DNA from: Candidatus Obscuribacterales bacterium
GTDB lineage: Bacteria > Cyanobacteriota > Vampirovibrionia > Obscuribacterales > Obscuribacteraceae
DNA length: 64,000 bases
Direction of reading: 5' to 3'
Assembly (NCBI GenBank): GCA_949127735.1
Contig: CASBPX010000126.1
Span: 1-64,000 of the forward strand
Shown here: piece by piece, positions 1 to 7,430 of the stretch
Position numbering within the stretch: the stretch's first letter is position 1
Layout: each line of letters opens with the position of its first letter
Translations under genes and position numbers: made by a program
The notes under the pieces: model-generated
What the model was told of the DNA's origin: nothing
The model's database searches: none
What the model saw: only the letters and a program-made list of their open reading frames with translations

Positions 1-543
1 ATTATCGAGTTTTTTCAAGTTACTCAAATACTTGAAACACCTGCTGCTACACAATGTTCTTGAAGCACCGAGAAAAGTTAAATTGGGTAGCAGCTCTGAA
101 ATGACCTTGACGCCGCCATCAGAAATATCAGTGCGATCTATTTCCAGGTGGGTGAGTTGGCGGAAATTCTTCAGAAAACCGACGTCATTATTTTTGAGCG
201 GCAAGCTTTGCAGTCCTAGAAAATGCACAGGTGCCGTTGCCATCGCCTCGGTCCAGGTTCTGCCACTCGAATCGTCCATGAGCCGCAAGAAAAATTCTTT
301 TCCAGCGGGAATTTCAACTCTGCCCTTCGCCACAGCAAACTTTTGCAGATGGTTGGTTGATGTTTGGCCGTCTTCGTTGTCATCAAACAGCAACACTGAG
401 CCGACCACATGATTATCGGGAAAGTTCAAGACCACCGGTTTAGCGGGGGCGGCAGCAGCGGAACTAATTGAAAAAAGCATTACCCCGGCCATGAGCAAGG
501 TCTGATAATGGCGGGGAAACTTTTCAGCTGGAGGCGTACGCAT
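1..543 (-). CDS. Leucine-rich-repeat secreted protein, 3' part cut by window edge
   Basis: The frame stays open from an ATG at 543 to the left edge, giving 181 visible residues. A hydrophobic stretch at about residues 15-34 ending in a run of alanines looks like a signal peptide. From about residue 115 the pattern LxxLxxLxLxxTxISDxG is that of ribonuclease-inhibitor-like leucine-rich repeats, which usually bind proteins. The start lies 6 bp after the stop of the upstream gene (550-1068), so both are probably co-transcribed. The C-terminus is not in the window, so any further domain is unknown. The partner is unknown. Confidence 0.72.
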   Translation of the reverse strand, partial: MRTPPAEKFPRHYQTLLMAGVMLFSISSAAAAPAKPVVLNFPDNHVVGSVLLFDDNEDGQTSTNHLQKFAVAKGRVEIPAGKEFFLRLMDDSSGRTWTEAMATAPVHFLGLQSLPLKNNDVGFLKNFRQLTHLEIDRTDISDGGVKVISELLPNLTFLGASRTLCSSRCFKYLSNLKKLDN

Positions 544-549
544 TTTGGC

Positions 550-1068
550 TTAAATGCTTCCGGCAACAATTTCAATCAAAGGTTTATTTGAGGTCTGATC
601 GGTGACAATGTCGCCGACCGAATAGTGGCAACGCTCTCTGACGCCGACAAAATCTACATTGACGTCGCTAATTACTGCGGCGATAGCTTTAAAAGCTTCC
701 TGGCCTGCTTTTTTGTCAAAACGCCTGATTAATGCAGCGGCATAAAGTCTACCTGCCGGGCTGCCGTTGAGACAAATCCATTCAAGGTCAACTTTGCTTT
801 TGACACCGCTTTTGCAGGCATAGCTAATAGCGCCGCTCATCTTGCCGTTTTTGAGACCGGCTTCTTCCAACTGTTTGGCTGAAGCGATCACTGTCAGCTC
901 AGGGCTCATAGCGCGCTCTGGCGGTTTGGGTGCGTCTTTTTGAACCACCATTTCAACGCTGGGCTCGGGAAAGGCCGGCATCTGCGCCTCTGCCTGAGTA
1001 AACGAAACCAAACAGAGCGATAAAACAAAAAGACTTTGAGGCAAAATAGTAGCTCGAGTCATTTTCAT
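550..1068 (-). CDS. Small secreted protein of unknown function
   Basis: A 172-residue protein with a clear signal peptide (residues 1-28, cleavage near AEA). The mature part begins with a Pro-rich stretch (about 30-55) and then a compact domain with three cysteines (in SYACKSG, EWICLNG and RERCHYS). I do not recognise the family. It sits directly upstream of the LRR protein gene with a 6-bp gap and downstream of the FKBP isomerase gene on the same strand, so a three-gene envelope-related unit is plausible. The ribosome binding site is weak (GAGCGA about 10 nt before the ATG). Confidence 0.65.
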   Translation of the reverse strand: MKMTRATILPQSLFVLSLCLVSFTQAEAQMPAFPEPSVEMVVQKDAPKPPERAMSPELTVIASAKQLEEAGLKNGKMSGAISYACKSGVKSKVDLEWICLNGSPAGRLYAAALIRRFDKKAGQEAFKAIAAVISDVNVDFVGVRERCHYSVGDIVTDQTSNKPLIEIVAGSI

Positions 1069-1104
1069 ATTTATCGCTCTGTGATCCGGTTCGAACTAAG
1101 TTTC

Positions 1105-1683
1105 TTATTTTACGCCGATCAGATCTACTTCAAATACCAGAGTGGCATTTGGCGGAATATCAGCGCCGGCCCCTCTGGCTCCATAACCAAGAGCTGGTGG
1201 AATTGTCAATTTGCGCTTCCCGCCCGGCTTCATGGTGGCAACACCTTCGTCCCAGCCTTTGATCACAGATCCGGTGCCGATTTGAAATTCAAAAGGACGG
1301 CCGCCGTGATCGTAAGAACTATCGAATTTCTTACCGTTAGTAAGCCATCCGGTGTAATGAACAATAACGGTTTGACCGTTCTTAGGCGAGTCACCTGCGC
1401 CGACTTTGAGGTCTTCGATGACTAGACCTGTTGGTGTGGTGGTGCTGGATGTTTGTGTCATTGAATTTGCTCCGCTGGTAGTGACGGTATCTGACGTAGT
1501 GCCACCGCTGGCAGTGGCGTCGCTGGGCAGAGTGCTGGCCAGATCTGTTGCTGATGTGGTGGTCGTGGTTGTGGTCGTTGTTTCCGCAGAATTTGAAGCA
1601 TTCGAACAGGCAGTTGTTGACAGGCCGGTTAAGGTAGCCAAAGTGAGAGCTAAAAGTGTTGATGCTGGCGCTAATTTACGCAT
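1105..1683 (-). CDS. FKBP-type peptidyl-prolyl cis-trans isomerase, exported
   Basis: Residues about 86-192 form a complete FKBP domain, with [18 protein letters not shown], the [17 protein letters not shown] core and the [11 protein letters not shown] and [14 protein letters not shown] segments carrying the usual active-site aromatic and hydrophobic residues. Such enzymes speed cis-trans isomerisation of prolyl bonds during folding. The N-terminus is a signal peptide ending in TTAC, close to a lipobox though the -3 residue is Thr rather than Leu; a Thr/Ser-rich linker of about 55 residues, with a run of some nine threonines, follows. A TTG 12 bp upstream is in frame, but GAGGA lies 6 nt before the ATG at 1683, which decides the start. 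It probably acts in the periplasm or on the inner surface of the outer membrane. Confidence 0.93.
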   Translation of the reverse strand: MRKLAPASTLLALTLATLTGLSTTACSNASNSAETTTTTTTTTSATDLASTLPSDATASGGTTSDTVTTSGANSMTQTSSTTTPTGLVIEDLKVGAGDSPKNGQTVIVHYTGWLTNGKKFDSSYDHGGRPFEFQIGTGSVIKGWDEGVATMKPGGKRKLTIPPALGYGARGAGADIPPNATLVFEVDLIGVK

Positions 1684-1702
1684 ACGGGTCCTCAATAGTA
1701 CT

Positions 1703-1716
1703 GATTGAATTCAATC
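1703..1716. promoter_or_regulatory. 14-bp perfect palindrome upstream of the FKBP gene
   Basis: GATTGAATTCAATC is a perfect palindrome about 20 nt upstream of the FKBP start and inside the divergent intergenic region (1684-1900). Its position fits an operator for the FKBP gene; no regulator is identified. Confidence 0.3.
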
Positions 1717-1900
1717 TGATAGGCCAAAGTTATAGCAGAACCGGCTGAAATTACCATTAGACAGCAACAGACGAGCAAGTAGACGAACAAGTATCAAGTG
1801 TTCGTAATCACCCCATTTACGCCACCTCCCGGGCGGTAGATGATCATGACAAGCAAATTAAAAAACACTTTCGTCGCAGAAATCTTTTAAATCATCACCC

Positions 1901-3553
1901 ATGCCTAAAGTCAGCCACAGTTCAGATTCAAGTGCAGGCGCCGAAAAGAATTTCGATGCTCAACTGAACAGTAAACTGGCAGACGATTCAATCAGCACTC
2001 GGTTGTTTGCCTCTTTAGGTACCGGCGATGCTGCCAAACCTGCCGGCACCATGACAAAAGCCGCAGTTGTTGTGGAAGGCACTTTGACAGGTCTCGTAAC
2101 CCATGGTGTGTCAGAGGCGGTTAACAATCCCGGCCGTTTTGGCGCTGAAATCTTAGGCGCAACAGCTCTCACTGTGGCCATGAAAGGCCCATCTTGGGTA
2201 AAATTTCCGGCTCTCGGAGTGGTTGCCGTCGGTACATACGCATTCGGTGCGCACGCGATTGACTCGGGCCTAAAGGCAATGTCGATTACTAAAAACATGA
2301 CCGAAGGCAATCTGGCCGAAAGTCGCGCCGCTATTAGTGAAACCTTAGGACCCCTGGCCTTCGACTCTTTGATGATGGTTGGCTCAGGTTACGCGGGTAC
2401 CAAACTGGCTGGTGTTTTACCAAAAAGGTTACCCACCGTATCATTTGAAATGGCCCCACAGCTAGCCTTTGAAGGTGGCGGCATGGCAACGTCCGGGCCT
2501 CGTTTGCGTTTTGACTATGCACCTGAAAGTGCTGGGCCAAAAGACAATGTCATGGCCATGACCAACTCACATGACGGGACCGGCGGCGGCAGCTCCAGCA
2601 AGCACATACAAAAAGATGGCTACAAAATCGTTTCATCGCGCGGGTCTCGTGGCGAAGAGGTACAGCTGGTAGAGCAAATGCCGGCCATGAAAGCCGTAGA
2701 GCTGCTGCACGGTGACCATTCGATTTCAAATATTCGCGCCAACGGCAAAGTTGCCATCGGTTTTCCGACCGGCGAAGCGCGCATGTTCGACCTGGGAAAA
2801 CCAATTAAACGCGTTACCGTAAGCGAATATGCCGGCGGTCAGAAACAATATCGTCTCAATGAAACAGCCTTGCCCAATATGGAAGTGAACAATCTCAATC
2901 ATGAAGTCAAAGCCGTTTTAGCCAATGGCGACAAATTGCACATGGTGGACAATGTGCCAGATGGCTACATGAATTTCAATCACAAAGACGGGCTCAAGTC
3001 ATGGGTGGAATATTCAGGACGGCTGGTTTTCCAATTGCCCAATGGTGTTTTGACAGAAGCGGTTATCCCCAGCCAGATTGCCAATATTAAACTGACAGAG
3101 CGCCTTGACGGCAGTAAGCTTTTTGAATTCTTAAATCCTGAAGGTAGTGTTTTACCTCAAAAAGTAGAGCTGCCATCTACTGCAGCTAAGGCCAAAACTT
3201 TTGATGAAATTACTCAGTGGCGTGATTTGAAAAATTATCTCGCCGGACGTCCGAGCAATAGCGGCACTAGCCATGGTTTTGAAGTGCATCGCGTCGAACC
3301 TGATGCCGGCGGTGCAATTCATCAGCAGCAGTCGCATAAAGAAAGCTTCCCTTTTTGGAATCCAAAGCTCCGATCGCAATCAACCGAAAGAGCCATGGCT
3401 CAACACATTGCTGGTGTAGATCCGCGCACTATGCGCGGCAATGATCTGGAAACTCCGGCTGACATGATGCTGGCTCAGCAAGGCCACAGCTGGATTACAA
3501 AACGATATCTTGATGGCCTTGATCGACAAGACAATCCGTTCGGCAATCACTAA
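1901..3553 (+). CDS. Large protein of unknown function with hydrophobic glycine/alanine-rich segment
   Basis: A 550-residue protein that I cannot assign to a family. It has no signal peptide. Residues about 50-125 are rich in Gly, Ala and Val with two or three possible membrane or amphipathic stretches; a Gly/Ser-rich hinge (about 228-235) precedes a mostly beta-type C-terminal region with repeated phrases of the kind 'VLANGDKLHMVDNVPDGYMNF' and 'ANGKVAIGFPTGEARMF'. Similar hydrophobic N-terminal regions recur in the LysM protein at 22951 and the receiver-like protein at 32964, so these may share a mode of membrane association (inference). It converges on the LON-domain gene with a 2-bp gap and no visible terminator. 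Confidence 0.6.
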   Translation: MPKVSHSSDSSAGAEKNFDAQLNSKLADDSISTRLFASLGTGDAAKPAGTMTKAAVVVEGTLTGLVTHGVSEAVNNPGRFGAEILGATALTVAMKGPSWVKFPALGVVAVGTYAFGAHAIDSGLKAMSITKNMTEGNLAESRAAISETLGPLAFDSLMMVGSGYAGTKLAGVLPKRLPTVSFEMAPQLAFEGGGMATSGPRLRFDYAPESAGPKDNVMAMTNSHDGTGGGSSSKHIQKDGYKIVSSRGSRGEEVQLVEQMPAMKAVELLHGDHSISNIRANGKVAIGFPTGEARMFDLGKPIKRVTVSEYAGGQKQYRLNETALPNMEVNNLNHEVKAVLANGDKLHMVDNVPDGYMNFNHKDGLKSWVEYSGRLVFQLPNGVLTEAVIPSQIANIKLTERLDGSKLFEFLNPEGSVLPQKVELPSTAAKAKTFDEITQWRDLKNYLAGRPSNSGTSHGFEVHRVEPDAGGAIHQQQSHKESFPFWNPKLRSQSTERAMAQHIAGVDPRTMRGNDLETPADMMLAQQGHSWITKRYLDGLDRQDNPFGNH

Positions 3554-3555
3554 AA

Positions 3556-4176
3556 CTAGCCGATGGCGTCTTTAAGAGCACTGTGCGCAGCCAGATATTT
3601 GGTGGTCATTGAAAGCACTTTGGCTTCTTGAGTTAGCCTGCAGTGGGTGTCTTGCAATTCCAGTAAGGCCTGCTGATCTTCTGGCACACCATACATGGTG
3701 CCAGCTACCCAGTAAGACAAACTGAGCGGGTCCGATGGTAAATCTTCGGGCAGCTCAACCTGTTTGTCAGTTAGCTTGCCACTGAGTTTGAGAATATTTT
3801 TGATGCATTCTAAAACTTCCTCAGTCACTGGATAGAGATCTTCGGCACAAGGTTCGTCTTCAAGCCATTCGATTTCGCCTTGCAGGTACGGCAGATCTTC
3901 AACGGTGCGCAAAACTTTAAAACGCCTTCTACCCTGAGTGAGAATATTCATGCGACCATCAGGCAGCTTTTCGCATTCTAAAATTTCGGCTGAAGAACCA
4001 ACTGATGCCGCTTGTGATCGGTGTGGATCATACAGAAGCACACCAAAAATTTTGTCACCAGTCATAATTTGCGCCACCATTTGCCTATAGCGTGGTTCAA
4101 AAATATGCAGTGGTAGAGGCGCGCCTGGAAAAAGCACCACATCAGGCAGCGGAAATAAAGGAATAATTTGTGTCAA
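3556..4176 (-). CDS. LON peptidase substrate-binding (N-terminal) domain protein
   Basis: A 206-residue stand-alone LON N-terminal domain. It starts with the family hallmark IIPLFPLPDVVLFPGAPLPLHIFEPRYR; VLLYDPH and GRRRFKVL segments follow. There is no AAA+ or protease domain, so it is not Lon itself; in the family such proteins are thought to bind substrates or act as adaptors, function mostly unproven. The start is TTG with GGAG 10 nt upstream. It is the last gene of the run ferritin-like, SelW-like, ferrochelatase, LON-domain, 15 bp after the ferrochelatase stop, which suggests a role in protein quality control tied to iron, heme or redox metabolism (inference). Confidence 0.88.
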   Translation of the reverse strand: MTQIIPLFPLPDVVLFPGAPLPLHIFEPRYRQMVAQIMTGDKIFGVLLYDPHRSQAASVGSSAEILECEKLPDGRMNILTQGRRRFKVLRTVEDLPYLQGEIEWLEDEPCAEDLYPVTEEVLECIKNILKLSGKLTDKQVELPEDLPSDPLSLSYWVAGTMYGVPEDQQALLELQDTHCRLTQEAKVLSMTTKYLAAHSALKDAIG

Positions 4177-4191
4177 CCACTATCTCCAGAT

Positions 4192-5211
4192 CTATGATCG
4201 GCCCGCATTGCCAATTGAGGGCGGCCTGACAGCAGTATAAGCACAGCAACCGGGTGCGCACTTATCATTGTCATCAGCCACGTTAGTTGATTCTAGCCGT
4301 TCCTCGACCATATCTCCCATCATTTTTGCAAAATTAGCATTGGTGCCGGCAGTGCTGGTGCGAACAAATTGCATGCCAAGCTCACCGGCAAGGTCTTTCG
4401 CCTCTGTGTCCAGATCGTAAAGAATTTCCATATGATCCGAAATAAAACCAATTGGGTGAACCAGAACAGTTCTAGTGCCGTGCTCAAAAAGCGTGCGCAT
4501 GTGGTCTAAGATATCTGGCTCAAGCCATGGCTGGGCGGCAGGCCCGCTGCGGCTTTGATAAACCAGTTTATAGTCAGTGATGCTGAGCGCTGACGCAACT
4601 TTGTCGCAATTTTCTTGCAGCTGTTTTACATATTCGCAATTGTCAGCCATGGCCATAGGAATACTGTGAGCAGTAAAGGCGACATGCACCTGAGGGCGCT
4701 CCACCTCAGGAAACTTTTCCAGACCTGCTTTGACATTTTCAATATTTGCCTGAACAAAAAGTGGCTGTTTGTAATAGCCGGGAATTTTGTCAATTTGCAA
4801 ATCTTCTGCCTCGGCTTCAACCTTGGCTTTTTCAATATCTTCCAGGTACTGCCTGCAACCAGAATATGAACTGTAAGCAGACGTGACGAAGGTGAGCACT
4901 CGTTTGATGCCCACCTTCTTCATCTGCCTCAGCGTATCGGTCAAGAGCGGATGCCAGTTGCGATTACCCCAGTAAATCGGCAATGCAATAGAACGCTGTT
5001 TCAATTCACTTTCAAGTGCGGCGATCAACTGGCGATTTTGTTCGTTGATTGGGCTGACGCCTCCGAAGCGCTCATAGTGATGCGCAACTTCTTTCATGCG
5101 CGCTTCAGGTACATTTTTGCCCCGCAGAACATTTGCCAGAAACGGCATCACGTCTGCCATTCCTTCAGGACCACCAAATGAAAGAAAAAGCACGGCATCG
5201 TATTTTTTCAT
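4192..5211 (-). CDS. hemH: Ferrochelatase, probable [2Fe-2S] type
   Basis: A 339-residue ferrochelatase, which inserts ferrous iron into a porphyrin in the last steps of heme synthesis. The LSFGGPEG N-terminus, the catalytic His182 in the TAHSIP motif and the IGFISDHMEILYDLD segment with the conserved acidic residues are all present. Cys119 sits in SAYSSYSGCRQY and the tail carries CAPGCC (Cys318, 322, 323). By eye this resembles the four-cysteine iron-sulfur arrangement of actinobacterial enzymes, where an internal Cys in the same motif joins three C-terminal ones. The start codon overlaps the stop of the SelW-like gene (ATGA), so the two are translationally coupled. Whether the substrate is protoporphyrin or coproporphyrin cannot be told by eye. 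Confidence 0.93.
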   Translation of the reverse strand: MKKYDAVLFLSFGGPEGMADVMPFLANVLRGKNVPEARMKEVAHHYERFGGVSPINEQNRQLIAALESELKQRSIALPIYWGNRNWHPLLTDTLRQMKKVGIKRVLTFVTSAYSSYSGCRQYLEDIEKAKVEAEAEDLQIDKIPGYYKQPLFVQANIENVKAGLEKFPEVERPQVHVAFTAHSIPMAMADNCEYVKQLQENCDKVASALSITDYKLVYQSRSGPAAQPWLEPDILDHMRTLFEHGTRTVLVHPIGFISDHMEILYDLDTEAKDLAGELGMQFVRTSTAGTNANFAKMMGDMVEERLESTNVADDNDKCAPGCCAYTAVRPPSIGNAGRS

Positions 5212-5450
5212 GCTAGATGACTGGTCAATATATCAAGCACTTCACCCTCTTGTGGAAAACGGCCGGTTTGTTTCTTCGAGAAAATCAATTTGCCGTCTAC
5301 CTCTACCTCGAAAACGCCACCAGAAGACTGATGTATCTTTGTTGGATAGTTAAGCAGTTTGTTGATATCGGCTGCCAAACTGACAGCCCTAGATTTGTAT
5401 CCTCAAGAACCACAAAAAGTTATGGATACATTTGGTTTTTGCTCGCTCAT
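5208..5450 (-). CDS. SelW/Rdx-family selenoprotein with in-frame TGA (Sec16)
   Basis: Reading from the ATG at 5450, codon 16 is TGA (5403-5405) and the frame then continues to a TGA stop at 5208-5210, giving 80 residues. The sequence fits the SelW-like Rdx family along its whole length: a first beta strand VSITF, the redox motif C13-G-S-U16 followed by GYKSRA, then SSGGVFEVEVDGKLIFSKK and TGRFPQEGEV. In this family the fourth position of CxxC/CxxU is Cys or selenocysteine, so TGA here is best read as selenocysteine. A SECIS-like hairpin follows the TGA (see 5370-5388). AGGAGA precedes the ATG by 4 nt. It lies 14 bp after the ferritin-like gene and overlaps hemH by ATGA. The role is a thioredoxin-fold thiol/selenol redox protein; partners are unknown. 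A nonsense mutation is the alternative but is unlikely given intact flanks and the hairpin. Confidence 0.88.
5370..5388 (-). promoter_or_regulatory. Bacterial SECIS-like hairpin downstream of the Sec codon
   Basis: On the minus strand a 7-bp stem (GGCUGUC with GGCAGCC, one G-U pair) closes a five-base loop AGUUU. The loop begins 22 nt after the UGA and has G in its second position, which agrees with the general form of bacterial SECIS elements (hairpin within the coding region shortly after UGA, small apical loop with an early G) recognised by SelB. Confidence 0.75.
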
Positions 5451-5464
5451 GTTGTCTCCTGTTG

Positions 5465-5911
5465 TTAGCAATCTAAAAAATCGTTGTTGCGGATGTAGAG
5501 CTGAAGCTCTTCCAGGTGAGTAACTTCCTCTAGAATAATGGCTTCGTACATCAATTTAAGCACGATATCTTTTTGAAATTCGCGCAACTGCTCTTCATAC
5601 ATTTGAATATGGCTTTCTTCCATGGCTATGTCTTCTTGCAGCATTTCAAGAAGAGTTTGGTCACCAGGTTCGCCTACTTCTTCCATCTTTACTGATGGGT
5701 GACCACCAAGAGCCACAATTTTTTCACCCAAATGAGTAGCGTGCACCATTGAACCCTGCACCAGGCTGCGAAAAAGCTTGACGAGCGGCCCGCGGCCAGG
5801 ACCAAGTACGATGAATGAATGATGTAGATATCTGACTAGACCAGCCAGCTCGCGCTCTAACGCCAGATTGAGGGCGGCAATTACTCTTTTCTTGTCAACT
5901 GTTGTTTCCAC
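5465..5911 (-). CDS. Bacterioferritin-like ferritin-superfamily protein
   Basis: A 148-residue four-helix protein. The helix pattern and residues LALERELAGLVRYLHHS, SMVHATHLGEKIVALGGHP, EDIAMEESHI and ILEEVTHLEELQ match bacterioferritin, an iron-storage and detoxifying shell protein with a diiron centre. Aligned by eye, the ligands equivalent to Glu18, Tyr25, His54, Glu94, Glu127 and His130 of bacterioferritin are present, but the position of Glu51 is Ser (SMVH instead of EMKH), so the diiron site may be altered; the Met that binds heme in bacterioferritin is kept. The start is GTG with GAGGA 7 nt upstream. It leads the operon with the SelW-like protein and ferrochelatase, linking iron supply to heme synthesis. 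Confidence 0.8.
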   Translation of the reverse strand: METTVDKKRVIAALNLALERELAGLVRYLHHSFIVLGPGRGPLVKLFRSLVQGSMVHATHLGEKIVALGGHPSVKMEEVGEPGDQTLLEMLQEDIAMEESHIQMYEEQLREFQKDIVLKLMYEAIILEEVTHLEELQLYIRNNDFLDC

Positions 5912-5990
5912 AGCTTAATCCTCGCCTTATGCGTTAAATGGTAGATATAAATCCAATGATTAGTCCCATAATTTTAACTCACAGAATCAA

Positions 5991-7430
5991 ATGCAGACAC
6001 TAACTAATATCAAGAGGACAATCGCCTGTTCCCTGGCGATTGCATCGGCGGCTGCCATCTATGCACCGCTAGTGTGGGCTGCGGCCGGCAGCCATATGAC
6101 CACTGAGAACATCCCGCACAATCAGATAGTAAGACCACTGGCTGGAAGATTGGACAATACGGCCGTGCTCAATAGCAACTGCCCTGAACTGGTCACTGGC
6201 GAGGGCATACTGGTATCAACATTGTCTGGAAAGGGCCGCGATGTACCGGAAAATCATTTGAATTTCAAGTTTAAAAATGACTTTGCTCTTTTCTTTCACC
6301 ATATCAATAAGCAGAGCGAGGAAGACGCCAAGAAGACACTTTACGTCAGTTGGATTGCTTTTAATCCGCAAAAAAAAGATGCCAAATTAATCGTTTCTGA
6401 AGAAGCTTCTTATCTCAGCCAACCCGATGCGCCCTTCGTCGAACGGCCGGCTTTAGCCCCCGATCCGGACAATACTCTCTATTCCGGACCAGGCGACAGG
6501 CTTACAGCTGACTTTATCCATGACACTTTTAGCACTAGCGATACAAAATCAGCAAGAAACTTACCCCTGACCATCACTGTGCCGGCAGGTGAAATGGCGA
6601 TTGTCAGGCAAATGGACGTGCCGGTGGCAGACTTAAAATATCACCACAACGGCCGTTCATTTTATGCTCGCGGCAATATTCAAGGGGCTCTTAATATGGC
6701 CACAATTGCCACTTTTTCCGAATCAGGGCCACCTTCATTAGCCGAGCTCGAAGCACTATTGCAGCGATCACTTTTAGCTCATCCTCGAGAATACGAAGAG
6801 CTTGCGCCTACACCGGATGATTTTAAAGGTCGTTTTGTTTATGGCCGAGTGTCTGGAGTGCAAACGGGAGCAAAAATTGAAGCTGCCCACAGCCTCACTC
6901 TTAGTAAAGCCAGCGAGGCGACGCGCAATTATCCCATCAGTTCTCTAGTAAATGGAACATTTGGCACCGGCGAAATTCAAAGTGCACCGCTTTTGCGCCG
7001 CTACCCCGACACCGCATATAGTGCCCATGGCAACTACTGCGTTGATTATAAAGTCAACTTGACCATTCGCAATAATGATTACATCAAACGCAAGCTCTAT
7101 GTCGGTTTTGATTGCCCGCTTAAAGCCGACATAGATGAAATCAAGTATGCCGAACGGCCCGAAAAAGCCGTATTTTTTCGCGGTTCGCTAAAAGTTTCTT
7201 CTGAAGAATACGAGCGCTTTTATCATTTTGTTTTACATAAGGGGGAAGCGCTGGAACCCTTTGAGAGTTTTGAAGTAGAGCCAGGGCAGACGCGCACAGT
7301 CACCGTCGAGCTGTTGTACCCGCCAGACGCGACACCTCCGCAGCTGCTAAAATTCTACAGCCCTCAATCTGAGTTACCGACGCTTGATTTAAACCCTGTT
7401 ATAAGAGATGAAAACCGCAACGTGCTCTAA
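5991..7430 (+). CDS. Secreted DUF3370-family protein
   Basis: A 479-residue exported protein (signal peptide 1-31, ending VWAAA). The mature N-terminus, with VRPLAGRLDNTAVLNSNCPE, GILVSTL, the NHLNFKF stretch and FFHHINK, and the overall length match DUF3370, a family of unknown function known mainly from Cyanobacteria. The rest is predicted beta-rich with phrases such as PAGEMAIVRQMDVP and VNGTFGTGEIQSAPLLRRYPDT. It is transcribed alone, divergently from the ferritin operon and convergently with the lipase-maturation-factor-like gene, whose end it overlaps by 4 bp. It supports a link to the cyanobacterial lineage; no biochemical role is known. Confidence 0.8.
   Translation: MQTLTNIKRTIACSLAIASAAAIYAPLVWAAAGSHMTTENIPHNQIVRPLAGRLDNTAVLNSNCPELVTGEGILVSTLSGKGRDVPENHLNFKFKNDFALFFHHINKQSEEDAKKTLYVSWIAFNPQKKDAKLIVSEEASYLSQPDAPFVERPALAPDPDNTLYSGPGDRLTADFIHDTFSTSDTKSARNLPLTITVPAGEMAIVRQMDVPVADLKYHHNGRSFYARGNIQGALNMATIATFSESGPPSLAELEALLQRSLLAHPREYEELAPTPDDFKGRFVYGRVSGVQTGAKIEAAHSLTLSKASEATRNYPISSLVNGTFGTGEIQSAPLLRRYPDTAYSAHGNYCVDYKVNLTIRNNDYIKRKLYVGFDCPLKADIDEIKYAERPEKAVFFRGSLKVSSEEYERFYHFVLHKGEALEPFESFEVEPGQTRTVTVELLYPPDATPPQLLKFYSPQSELPTLDLNPVIRDENRNVL

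Noticed and set aside
32-412. Plus-strand open frame at the left edge
   Set aside because: It is antisense to the leucine-rich-repeat gene, which has protein-like composition, a signal peptide and operon spacing.
5403-5405. TGA as a general sense codon (alternative genetic code) to explain the open frames
   Set aside because: Several neighbouring genes end properly at TGA (for example 40933-43095 and 51665-52618), and Trp is encoded by TGG throughout; only the two redox genes need readthrough.
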